From positions 124,001-188,000 of the IMG/VR virus record IMGVR_UViG_3300050343_000285: DNA of 64,000 nt, one strand, 5' to 3'. This document shows, one piece after another, positions 9,871-17,683 of the stretch. The stretch comes from a virus. Position 1 is the stretch's first letter; the number at the start of each line of letters is the position of its first letter. A model generated the notes under the pieces. It did no database searches. It was not told the DNA's origin and saw nothing but the letters and a program-made list of their open reading frames with translations. A program made the position numbers and the translations under genes.

Positions 9871-10725
9871 TTAATTGAAAAGTTTTCTCCATTTAATTTG
9901 AGATTTATTTATTTTTATAGAGTTTTTTGGATATAATTTTATTGATTGGTGATCAATGCTTGATGTTTTTAACCACGGATATGGAAGATAAATCATTTTA
10001 TCATTTTTTTCGTTAGATAAAATTTTAGACCACCATGAGAAACTACTATTAGAAATAATACCATGTCTACATAAGTACATAATATAGAATTCTTGATATA
10101 CGTCAAGTTCTTCTACGAAAAAACATTTCTCTAGAAAAATATTATTTTTAATTGATTGAAACTCCTGCTTAATCTTTTGTATATTATCGCTAATAATAAA
10201 AAGATATTTAGGTTTAATTTTTTCTATAATATATTCAAAATAATTTATATCTAGAATGTCATAAAAGTTTTGCAAATTTTCATAATCACCTCTTCTAGCA
10301 TGAATGCAAGCAGTATCTTCTAAATTATTAGTTTTTATTTTATCTTTTATGTATTTAAAAGATTTATTAAGTATTATTTTATTTGGTCTTAATTCTTGTC
10401 TTATTTCTGGTAGTAATTTTTCATAGTAAGATAAGTTTTGAAAAAATCCTATAAGATTTATATCCTTTTGGTCTAAAATATTTGCATCAAAATTGAAAGC
10501 GTCTTTTTCTACATATTGATTACTGTCAAAAGTATCAGTTTTTTTATAACTCATTGAATTAGAATCGAAGAAATTTAAGAAATGACTATCAGGATTTACA
10601 AAAAATGAACTATCATGTAAAATAGAAAGAACTTTACATAGAGAATATTGAAAAATTTGATTACCAAACCTACCATAATTTCTATGACCTAAAGATGAAC
10701 AACTAATCATTGAAAAATAAAACAT
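9871..10725 (-). CDS. GT11 alpha-1,2-fucosyltransferase-like
   Basis: The three conserved parts of GT11 are visible: an N-terminal YGRFGNQIFQYSL (family consensus GGLGNQMFQYA), the donor-binding HxRRGDY motif as CIHARRGDY near residue 142, and a C-terminal ISNSSFSWWSK motif. Length (284 aa) matches the family. It would transfer fucose from GDP-fucose in alpha-1,2 linkage to a galactoside acceptor. No GDP-fucose synthesis genes are seen here, so the donor probably comes from the host. An inner ATG at 10710 would shorten the overlap with the next gene to 8 bases, but the upstream ATG has AAGGA directly before it. Confidence 0.85.
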   Translation of the reverse strand: MFYFSMISCSSLGHRNYGRFGNQIFQYSLCKVLSILHDSSFFVNPDSHFLNFFDSNSMSYKKTDTFDSNQYVEKDAFNFDANILDQKDINLIGFFQNLSYYEKLLPEIRQELRPNKIILNKSFKYIKDKIKTNNLEDTACIHARRGDYENLQNFYDILDINYFEYIIEKIKPKYLFIISDNIQKIKQEFQSIKNNIFLEKCFFVEELDVYQEFYIMYLCRHGIISNSSFSWWSKILSNEKNDKMIYLPYPWLKTSSIDHQSIKLYPKNSIKINKSQIKWRKLFN

Positions 10726-11560
10726 GTCCTTCAGGTACGGCTGAAATAATTAAGTTTTTATCTTTATCGAAGATATATAAATTTTTAAACAATCCAGGCA
10801 TAGGATCTTGATTTAATCTCTGAGTAGAAACTTCTATATTTAATCCTGCATTTTTTATATGTTCTGTAACATCCTCATAGCAGCCATAATAAGCACTAAT
10901 AATTTCTATATTATTAATGTCTTTCATACGTTTTATTATATTGTTATTATTTTCCCTAACTCTATCTAAAAGGGTCATTTTATTCTGTAATCCAACTGTA
11001 TAATTAGCATGAAACATAATTAGCTCGTGACTAACTGTAAAATCTTGACCAGACCAATGTCTGTGTTGGAAAGAAATGTTTAAAAATCTATCAGATAGAA
11101 ATTTTGCATTTAATATTTTTATGTTCTTATTAATAGCTTCTTGATCACAGGCGTATAAGTCGTATTTTTCTTTAAGTAATTTAAAAAATGATTTAGTATT
11201 TTTATTAATTCTACATATAAAGAATCCGGCACAATATTCACGACCAACGCCTTCTTGAAAAGCAATATCATAATCACCAAGCTCTTTTATGCATTCCTTA
11301 ATAAATGGGCTATAAAACTCAATATCTACATCTGACCATATAAAAAATTCATCATCTGTATTTATTGCTTTATCATATATTTCTATCTTCTGACGCATGG
11401 ATTCTTTCCACCCGTCTGAATAATATTCCCCTGTACTGCAAACCTGTCTTTGTTTTTCTGATATTATTTCTGCTTCTGGTTCCAATTTCCTAATACTCTT
11501 CTCAAAATACTCATCATGTAAAAATTGATGAGACTTTGATACCATTGTGTATATTTTCAT
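10703..11560 (-). CDS. GT-A nucleotide-diphospho-sugar transferase (GT77-like)
   Basis: 285 residues. An N-terminal strand (MKIYTMVSKSHQF), a KIEIYDKAI helix and a metal-binding FIWSDVDIEFY motif (DxD type) near residue 76 mark a GT-A fold. CAGFFI and CDQEAIN follow, as in Nucleotid_trans/GT77-type enzymes, then HRHWSGQD and FHANYT. The last 60 residues look like a small separate module of unknown role. The sugar is unknown. Confidence 0.7.
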   Translation of the reverse strand: MKIYTMVSKSHQFLHDEYFEKSIRKLEPEAEIISEKQRQVCSTGEYYSDGWKESMRQKIEIYDKAINTDDEFFIWSDVDIEFYSPFIKECIKELGDYDIAFQEGVGREYCAGFFICRINKNTKSFFKLLKEKYDLYACDQEAINKNIKILNAKFLSDRFLNISFQHRHWSGQDFTVSHELIMFHANYTVGLQNKMTLLDRVRENNNNIIKRMKDINNIEIISAYYGCYEDVTEHIKNAGLNIEVSTQRLNQDPMPGLFKNLYIFDKDKNLIISAVPEGHVLFFND

Positions 11561-11621
11561 CTTGACTGTCCTATGTCCTATAACTATATTTATACAGATG
11601 GGTGGGTATAATACCTATATA

Positions 11622-11945
11622 CTACTCATCTGATACACTAACAGTATCAACATCCAACTCAACTCTAATTGTATAAATTTTAGTTAAAACTTCTGATCCT
11701 CCGGTTGTTTGAACCGATGTGCTTGTTGATATTGTCGTTTTTTCTGGTCTATCAGCAGATGCTGTGCTTGCCCACTGATCACTAAAGGCTTCACAAAAGT
11801 TATACACTAGATCCCTTATATCTCCTGTGTCTGGCTCGGTAGCAGCTTCTGTAATACTATTTAAAGCAGTAAAAGGTATTGTAACATCAGATGCTGAATT
11901 TGTCAAACCTGGAAACCAACCAGAAGGTGCTGGAGCGAATGCCAT
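11622..11945 (-). CDS. Small acidic protein, possible virion component, 107 aa
   Basis: Compact acidic protein with an N-terminal APAPSGWFPGLT segment, a central helix (DIRDLVYNFCEAFSDQW) and C-terminal Thr/Val-rich beta strands (TISTSTSV, TKIYTIRVEL). From memory, small phage proteins of this general layout occur in large marine phages, but no function is known. It stands alone with its own GTGTATTATA box 40 bases upstream and clear 5' and 3' gaps, which suggests strong independent expression, as for a structural protein. This role is inference. Confidence 0.6.
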   Translation of the reverse strand: MAFAPAPSGWFPGLTNSASDVTIPFTALNSITEAATEPDTGDIRDLVYNFCEAFSDQWASTASADRPEKTTISTSTSVQTTGGSEVLTKIYTIRVELDVDTVSVSDE

Positions 11946-11984
11946 TTTAATTCTCCTATTTTGAATAAAACTTGAACTTTATAT

Positions 11985-11999
11985 ACTATAATACACTTA
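11985..11999 (-). promoter_or_regulatory. Late-type promoter-like box (GTGTATTATA)
   Basis: On the minus strand the sequence reads TAAGTGTATTATAGT, ending 40 bases before the start of the gene at 11945. It shares the core GTGTATTATA with boxes at 13728, 15351 and 63162. There is no TTGACA upstream. Confidence 0.45.
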
Positions 12000-12002
12000 A
12001 AG

Positions 12003-12908
12003 TTAAATAATTGGATTTATTATTCCATACCCTTGATATTTCTTAGTTTTAAATTTTTCATTTTTTATATCAATAGCGTGTTTTTTTAGAATATCATATA
12101 ATGCTTTTTTATCTAACTTTTGATTGTATTTTTGCTTATAATAAGACATATAAAGAGCAGCTACACCAGCAGCGAAAGGATTACTCATGCTAGTACCACT
12201 CATTAAAGCATATTTACCACCTGGTATTATACTCATTATATTATGACCTGGAGCTAAAAAGTCAAGACTAGGACCACTGCATGTAAAATTAGTTCTATTT
12301 AGATTTTCATCTATAGCGCCTATACTAATTGTTTCTGGATATTTGGCAGGAAACATAATGTCTACACTGGGTCCAGAATTTCCTGCTGCACAGAATATTA
12401 TACAACCTTTATCAGAAGCTTTCTTAACAGCTCTTTTTACTAAAGGAGAAGAACCTCTTGAACCAAGTGACATAGTGATTATATCAACATTTTTTTTAGC
12501 AGCATAATTTACAGCCTTAGCAACATTAGTTAAATTTCCACTACCATTTTTATCTAAAGCTTTTAGCGCCAATATCTTTGCGTCGGGTGCTACACCAACC
12601 ATTCCTTTATTATTGTCGCAAGCTGCTATAGTACCAGCTACGTGAGATCCATGACTATTGTCGTCCATTGCGTCTTCTGTGTCGTTTATAAAATTATATT
12701 GACCATCTATATTACTTTTTATATCTGGGTGGTTAACATCGCAACCTGTGTCTATAACAGCCACTCTGATACCACGACCAGTACTCTTAATCCATTGCTT
12801 ATCTACATTGAATTTTGTAATCTCCCATCCTTTCATTTGAGGATCATAAGGAGAAAGACCAAAAAAATCTTCAGTTTTGAAAGGTAATAAAGAAACATTA
12901 TCTCGCAT
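12003..12908 (-). CDS. Subtilisin-like serine protease (S8)
   Basis: A complete peptidase S8 catalytic domain: Asp53 in VAVIDTGCDVNHPD, His86 in DNSHGSHVAGT, oxyanion Asn177 in AAGNSGP and Ser240 in MSGTSMSNPFAAG. At 301 residues it has no signal peptide and only about 45 residues before the domain, so it resembles intracellular or virion-associated subtilisins rather than secreted pro-enzymes. Its start overlaps the end of the trypsin-like gene by 11 bases, with GGAGC upstream. It could mature virion proteins or degrade host proteins. Confidence 0.92.
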   Translation of the reverse strand: MRDNVSLLPFKTEDFFGLSPYDPQMKGWEITKFNVDKQWIKSTGRGIRVAVIDTGCDVNHPDIKSNIDGQYNFINDTEDAMDDNSHGSHVAGTIAACDNNKGMVGVAPDAKILALKALDKNGSGNLTNVAKAVNYAAKKNVDIITMSLGSRGSSPLVKRAVKKASDKGCIIFCAAGNSGPSVDIMFPAKYPETISIGAIDENLNRTNFTCSGPSLDFLAPGHNIMSIIPGGKYALMSGTSMSNPFAAGVAALYMSYYKQKYNQKLDKKALYDILKKHAIDIKNEKFKTKKYQGYGIINPII

Positions 12909-13686
12909 TATCTTGCTCCATTATAGTTTGTATTATTTTTTTAGTTTCATCTATCCATTCTATGTAATCGCTTACTCTTGTACTACACCCAACATCACCA
13001 TAATCAGAGTCACTTTTTCCATCTGTTGCGTAAATATATGAGTGAATACCTGCTAACTTTTTATCTATAAATAATCCACCACCACTATCTCCCGGACATA
13101 TTAGAAATTCTAATTCTGTTTTCTCTCCTGATGTGTGAACTGAATATTTTAGTACATTTTTATCTACACCATCAATGATATTAGAACCAGCTCTCCTAGT
13201 ATTGTCGTACTTACTTATCCATCCACTATTAAAATCTCCATGATGCCCCCAGCCAGATAGACCACAGACTTTATCTACCTCGTCTGTATCAGTATATAGT
13301 TCTGGATAAAAGTCTAATTTAATTGGTTTTAGCTAATCTTGCTACAGCTATATCATTATATCCTATATTTTTAGCTTCGTATTTTGCGTGAATACGGCTA
13401 CTAAGATAACAAGGATATGCTTTATTTTTATATAAAACATGTTGCGTTATAGTATCTGCAACAATATGCGCAGCGGTTAATATATGATATTCATCTATTA
13501 CTACACAAGACGCTCTAAATTGACTATTTAATTTATCGCCCATACACTCCAACGATAGGCAAAACACACTCGTATTTCTTGCCATATTCAACATATTTAG
13601 CGTCAGAAACACTGAAGGGTCAATAGTTCCGCAATAAGCCTGAACAGGAAGTGAAGCAATAGATAGTGCAAAGCAAGGTATTTCAT
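12898..13686 (-). CDS. Trypsin-like serine protease (S1), two frame breaks
   Basis: Read across two compensating frame breaks the locus encodes about 262 residues. From ATG 13686 the frame must shift after MK to read IPCFALSIASLPVQA, a short signal peptide, then YCGTIDPSVF. A continuous stretch then carries the catalytic His (ILTAAHIV) and Asp (YNDIAVARL). A second break near 13319 leads to LSGWGHHGD and the catalytic Ser (CPGDSGGGLF). All three triad residues are therefore present. Total length is an exact multiple of three, so both breaks could be single-base assembly errors. The signal peptide implies export, unlike the subtilisin next to it. AAAGGGG precedes the start. Confidence 0.8.
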
Positions 13687-13709
13687 AAATACCCCTTTCA
13701 TTATTTGAA
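13687..13709 (-). promoter_or_regulatory. Hairpin that can mask the ribosome binding site
   Basis: In the leader of the trypsin-like gene the minus strand reads CCCTTCAAATAATGAAAGGGG just before the start codon. The CCCTTCA arm can pair with the TGAAAGGG arm that contains the Shine-Dalgarno AAAGGGG. This could repress translation or act as a thermosensor. Confidence 0.35.
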
Positions 13710-13727
13710 GGGTTTATTTTTTACCTT

Positions 13728-13744
13728 ATTATAATACACCTTAG
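13728..13744 (-). promoter_or_regulatory. Late-type promoter-like box (GTGTATTATA)
   Basis: Minus strand TAAGGTGTATTATAAT, about 42 bases before the trypsin-like start at 13686 and just after the HNH gene. No -35 box of the TTGACA type is visible upstream. Confidence 0.45.
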
Positions 13745-13750
13745 AATCTT

Positions 13751-14011
13751 CTATAACATTTTATTCCAACTTTTATAATTCATTAAATGGCCGAAAAGAA
13801 AATGACAGTATTTATCGCATAAAGTAATAAGATTATCTGGGTCTAACTCTTTAGATGGATCTAAATGAACCGGCACAATATGATGTACTTCCGGCCTTTT
13901 ACATGACCCACAAGCCTGACAACAAGGTTGTTTTTCTATATGTTTCTTGCGTAATGCTGACCATCCGGGAGATCGAACAGCATAGCGAATTTTTTTATTA
14001 AAAGGCCACAT
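13751..14011 (-). CDS. HNH endonuclease, 86 aa
   Basis: Small HNH nuclease: a CQACGSC zinc-binding pair, then the EVHHIVPVHLDP motif with the catalytic His, DPDNLITLC with the central Asn, and a final HxxxFGH segment. Size and order match free-standing phage HNH proteins. The ATG overlaps the stop of the actin-like gene (TAATG). It could be a homing nuclease or act in packaging; nothing in the context decides this. Confidence 0.85.
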   Translation of the reverse strand: MWPFNKKIRYAVRSPGWSALRKKHIEKQPCCQACGSCKRPEVHHIVPVHLDPSKELDPDNLITLCDKYCHFLFGHLMNYKSWNKML

Positions 14012-15018
14012 TAGTCTAATATAGAAGCCGCTATCAAGGCATCCTTTAGATACTGAGTGCAGAGGGTCGTCTGCGTGCTTGACTTCTTCAATAGGTCCAG
14101 AGGAAACTCTGCTTCGAGTAATTTTTCATTCAGTTTTACTACATGTAACCGTCTGCTCTTGATGTACCACCAGCAACTACGATTCTAATTGGATGCTTTA
14201 AATTTAGGAAGGGCTTTATGCCCTGTAAAGCAGCCGATAGTTGTTTAGCTGTATATTCTATTAATCTTTCATAGTAAGAAGCTACTGCTCCAAGTACTGA
14301 TTATCATTAGGCTCTCCAACCTTAAAACCACCTGCCTCCTTCTCTACTTGAACAACACTGTCAGGTTCTCCTGTTGCTACAGCACTCATACGATCTACCC
14401 AATCCCCAGATTTTGTTGTGCTAAACACTACAGTAGGCTCACCATTAAGCATAACACATACATTTGTCATACCAGCTCCGCAACTGATCCCGATACCAGT
14501 ATAGTCACTAGATTCTAATTCTGCATAACATAATGCTTCCGCTTCGTTAATAGCTCTAGCATCATAACCAGTTTCTGCAAGTATAGTTGTAACTACATCT
14601 TCATGATATCCAACATCAAAATCATCATCTTCTTGATCAACTGGTTGAGCAGGAACGCAGAATACTAATTTTTCACCGGGTTCAGATGCTTGTCCGACTA
14701 CTTCTTTTAGTATATAAGCCAGAACTCTTTTGGCTTCTTTTTCTTTGACTGATACAACCCCTCGATACATAGGTCTTCTGGCAGCTTCGTTTCTTTCGAC
14801 TGCTTTTTCTATTGCGTCTTTACCGAGAAAAATAAATGAGCCATCAGTATCTTTGACGAATACTTTACCAGCCAGACCCTTTTCTATCATTTTTGTGGCG
14901 ATTGGAGTCGTTGGTTTGATTACATAAAAAGCATCTCTAAAATCTTTAAATTTATATTATCTCCTTCATAAGAAGATAAAACTATAAAACTTGTACCTAC
15001 ATCTAAGCCTTTACTCAT
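14011..15018 (-). CDS. Actin-like ATPase (ParM/StbA-type), several frame breaks
   Basis: From ATG 15018 to the stop at 14011-14013 the locus is 1008 bases (about 335 aa) but needs about four single-base shifts, near 14955, 14285, 14135 and 14095. Reading across them gives an ordered actin fold: phosphate-1 (GLDVGTSF), a long middle section with EAEALCYAELE, phosphate-2 (GIGISCGAGMTNVCV), and the adenosine loop (VVAGGTSRADGY), followed by PIEEVKHADDPLHSV and KGCLIAAS as in bacterial actins. Phage actins can position DNA or segregate plasmid-like prophages. The strong conservation across all breaks, plus a length divisible by three, favours sequencing error over a dead gene. Confidence 0.75.
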
Positions 15019-15019
15019 A

Positions 15020-15322
15020 TCATTTACCCTTCATATTTTTCAGTTTATTGATGGCTGTCTGAGTATTATCTTTTTTACTGGTTGTATTACCCAGCTCTTT
15101 ATTACTCTTGCTCATACTATCTGTAGATACACCTAAAACTATCTTTTTATCGTTTATATCTATTTTTACAGACTTTGGGTCTTCTTTATTATTTTTATCA
15201 AAAAAACTTTTAGGTTTCTGAGAATTATCTATATTATTCTTATTTAAGATATATTTTTCAAATAATATACCAAATGTAAACATAAGAAACAATAGTATAA
15301 ATACCATCATTTGTTCTAACAT
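15020..15322 (-). CDS. Membrane-anchored protein, 100 aa
   Basis: One N-terminal hydrophobic segment (MVFILLFLMFTFGILFEKYIL) followed by a Lys/Asp/Asn-rich soluble tail with no motif. It ends one base before the actin-like gene starts and has its own GTGTATTATA box upstream. It could anchor or regulate the actin-like protein, but this is based on adjacency alone. Confidence 0.6.
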   Translation of the reverse strand: MLEQMMVFILLFLMFTFGILFEKYILNKNNIDNSQKPKSFFDKNNKEDPKSVKIDINDKKIVLGVSTDSMSKSNKELGNTTSKKDNTQTAINKLKNMKGK

Positions 15323-15350
15323 ATTATATCTCCTATAAATATTTTATAAT

Positions 15351-15363
15351 TATATAATACACT
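15351..15363 (-). promoter_or_regulatory. Late-type promoter-like box (GTGTATTATA)
   Basis: Minus strand AGTGTATTATATA, 29 bases before the start at 15322. It lies at the end of the NeuA gene, so it would start a transcript of the membrane protein, actin-like and HNH genes. Confidence 0.45.
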
Positions 15364-15997
15364 ATTTCAATAACTTGCTAATTAATTCTAAATCATCATA
15401 AGTATCTACCTGAAAACTCCTACGTATTGGCATCTCAACTATGCCAGTATTCCCATGATACCTAAGATTATTTTTTAGCAAGCTATCTTTAGTTGTTATA
15501 TATAAAGCCCCATTCTCTACCCAATTTTCTTTACATTGTTGTCTCATTGGTCTAGCATGAGGATTCCAGCCATCTGGTTTACCTTCTATTGTCCATCGAG
15601 GAATCCAATGTTCTTTATACGCACTGAATACGGAGTCATATTGACCCATCATCTCTATACCCTTATTTATATCTTCTGGTAGTAATAGGGGAGATGTTGG
15701 CTGAATAAAAACTAATATATCAAATGCAAAAATTCTACAAAAATGTATCAATGCATCTTCACTTTTGCTTGTATCACCTGATATACTATCTGGCCTAATA
15801 ACTACTTTGGCTCCAGCATTTCTTGCGCATGACATAATATCTTCATCATTGGTACTAATAAATACATCGTTAGCTTTAGATTTCTGAGCAGCTTCTATCG
15901 TGTATTGTATTAGAGGTTTACCATTGATATCAATAATATTTTTTTTTGGTATACCCTTGCTTCCACCTCTGGCGAGTATGACTGTTTTTATTTTCAT
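15362..15997 (-). CDS. neuA: CMP-sialic (acylneuraminate) acid cytidylyltransferase-like
   Basis: 211 residues, family-typical. ARGGSKGIPKKN near the N-terminus is the CTP-binding loop; INGKPLIQYTIEAA, FISTNDEDI, RPDSISGDTS and FIQPTSPLL follow in the order seen in NeuA/KdsB-type enzymes. It would activate a nonulosonic acid with CTP. With the NeuB fusion at 21632 and the epimerase at 19055 it forms a near-complete sialic-acid-type pathway. Its last base overlaps the WavE gene start. The exact sugar (Neu5Ac, legionaminic or pseudaminic) cannot be read from the sequence. Confidence 0.88.
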   Translation of the reverse strand: MKIKTVILARGGSKGIPKKNIIDINGKPLIQYTIEAAQKSKANDVFISTNDEDIMSCARNAGAKVVIRPDSISGDTSKSEDALIHFCRIFAFDILVFIQPTSPLLLPEDINKGIEMMGQYDSVFSAYKEHWIPRWTIEGKPDGWNPHARPMRQQCKENWVENGALYITTKDSLLKNNLRYHGNTGIVEMPIRRSFQVDTYDDLELISKLLK

Positions 15998-16620
15998 TAT
16001 TCTGATTTATAAGTGATGTCTTTATTTAATGTAGATATATATTTTTGCATTCGTGGTCTATTCCACCAAAGATCATTATTTTTATTAATATCTTTAAGTA
16101 AAAAATGTAAGTCTTTATTAGTAAAATATTTATTAAAATTATTTAATAATGATATCTCAGGCACTTTAGAAAAATTAATATCATCAATTTCCCATAATTT
16201 AATCATCATATCTATTGGTCCACATTGCATGTAATCAATCATATAGCAATCAAAATTATCTATTTTTTTATAACAATGCCTTCCTATAAAATTCAATTTA
16301 TCAAAATTTATTATATCAATAAGCTTATCTGGATTAGTCGCATAAAGATCGCTCCTTAACTTAATGCATTTGTTAAACCCTAAGTTTTTTGCGATATATA
16401 GTCCGTTTAAAGTGCTAATTTTTTGTAAATTTATATTATGATGACCAAAAACACGAGGGATTTTACTAAAAATAACAGTATCTTCTTTAGTATATTTATC
16501 TCTTTTTATATCATTTATCCAAGTGGAAAAAATTAAATTATGATTTTTCCAACAATCTCTATGTCTTTTAATATTATCACTAGGACCTTGTACAATAATA
16601 CATATATCTTCGTTATTCAT
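15997..16620 (-). CDS. WavE-like glycosyltransferase (LPS type)
   Basis: An N-terminal IIVQGPS, an FSTW strand, and KLRSDLY as the metal-binding region correspond to the WavE family of lipopolysaccharide core enzymes, which opens with a VVQGP motif and carries a KxRSD motif. A second WavE-like protein is at 30839. It overlaps neighbouring genes by a few bases on both sides. The donor is unknown. Confidence 0.7.
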   Translation of the reverse strand: MNNEDICIIVQGPSDNIKRHRDCWKNHNLIFSTWINDIKRDKYTKEDTVIFSKIPRVFGHHNINLQKISTLNGLYIAKNLGFNKCIKLRSDLYATNPDKLIDIINFDKLNFIGRHCYKKIDNFDCYMIDYMQCGPIDMMIKLWEIDDINFSKVPEISLLNNFNKYFTNKDLHFLLKDINKNNDLWWNRPRMQKYISTLNKDITYKSE

Positions 16621-17060
16621 ATAAAAAAACCTAAATAATCAGAACATATTCCGTAAACTTTTTTATTTTCTATAACTCGCTTAGTTTCTTTCTTGCTCTC
16701 ACAAACTATAACACTATTACTAGTTATGTTTTTTCCTGGGTACGTCCAAATAAATTTTTTTGAAGTTAAAGTGAAATCATCTGTCTGATGCCAGAAATAA
16801 TTTAAATTTTCATATTGTTGCATAAATCTTATGGCCTCTAAATTTTTACAATGTAGCCATAATGACTCTTTATGATTAATTAAAAACATATCGCTAATTT
16901 CATATAACGGTTTATCATGGCCTAAGTATAATATATTATTTATTAATCTTAAATCTATTTCTACGTCGTAGCCTTGCTTTATACAAAAAGCAACTTGATC
17001 AGGGTGATTTTCTTTTTTTGACATACCATGAGTATTTCCTCTGTGACTTATATATTTCAT
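16617..17060 (-). CDS. Minimal glycerophosphodiester phosphodiesterase-like protein
   Basis: 147 residues, much shorter than the usual 230-250. The GDPD active-site layout is still visible: ISHRGN with the His-Arg pair, then VEIDLRL (Glu-x-Asp), then LYLGHD, and later WLHCKN. The distal half of the barrel is compressed. Proteins of this kind occur in capsule and LPS loci, where they may remove or transfer glycerol phosphate. Its start overlaps the upstream sulfotransferase end. Confidence 0.65.
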   Translation of the reverse strand: MKYISHRGNTHGMSKKENHPDQVAFCIKQGYDVEIDLRLINNILYLGHDKPLYEISDMFLINHKESLWLHCKNLEAIRFMQQYENLNYFWHQTDDFTLTSKKFIWTYPGKNITSNSVIVCESKKETKRVIENKKVYGICSDYLGFFI

Positions 17061-17683
17061 TTACTTCTTTCATGCAAGATAAAATCTTTATAATATATTG
17101 TTTTAATTTTTTCAATATTATCATTTGATATTAGAATATTTTCTGAAGATGACATATTAAGTTTAGGCATATTTCGATATACGTTAGAAATATTTTCAAT
17201 ATTAATAATTAATTGTTTTTTAAAAAACCAAAAAATATCGGGAATAAAATCACTTTGAAGAAAAAAATGATGAGGTTCTGATATAAAATTTAATTTAGAA
17301 AAATTATTTAATACTATATCACCTATATCTTCGATTATATTAATTTCATTATGTTTTATTTTAATAATATTCTTAAGCCATTCATGCCCATATTGTTTTC
17401 TTGTTCCATTCACAAAATAATGAGATAATAAAGATTTGAATCTTTTAATAGGATCTCTCGTTATGATCATACCTTCGTTATATATAGATAAATTTTGTTT
17501 TAATATCGGTATCTTATTTTTAAAATATTTCTTACATACGAAACTAGCATTTTTAGGCACTTCTACCCAAAGTGTTTTTGTTTGAAAACTTTTACATAAA
17601 CTCATATCCCATAGATACGTAAACTTGTTGCAGTAGGTGCAATTACATGAATTTAGATTTTTTATATCTGTACTTTTAATCAT
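17057..17683 (-). CDS. Sulfotransferase-like protein
   Basis: WVEVPKNASFVCKK fits the 5'-phosphosulfate loop of PAPS-dependent sulfotransferases, and IITRDPIKRFKSLLSHYF fits the 3'-phosphate motif with Arg and Ser. 208 residues. CNCTYCNK at the N-terminus looks like a small metal-binding knuckle not usual for the family. It ends at the GDPD gene and starts inside the HAD fusion gene. Confidence 0.7.
   Translation of the reverse strand: MIKSTDIKNLNSCNCTYCNKFTYLWDMSLCKSFQTKTLWVEVPKNASFVCKKYFKNKIPILKQNLSIYNEGMIITRDPIKRFKSLLSHYFVNGTRKQYGHEWLKNIIKIKHNEINIIEDIGDIVLNNFSKLNFISEPHHFFLQSDFIPDIFWFFKKQLIINIENISNVYRNMPKLNMSSSENILISNDNIEKIKTIYYKDFILHERSK

Noticed and set aside
13751-14011. HNH gene as part of an intron or intein in the actin-like gene
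   Set aside because: It lies after the actin-like C-terminus with a TAATG junction, not inside it, and no splice-site or intein motifs are seen.
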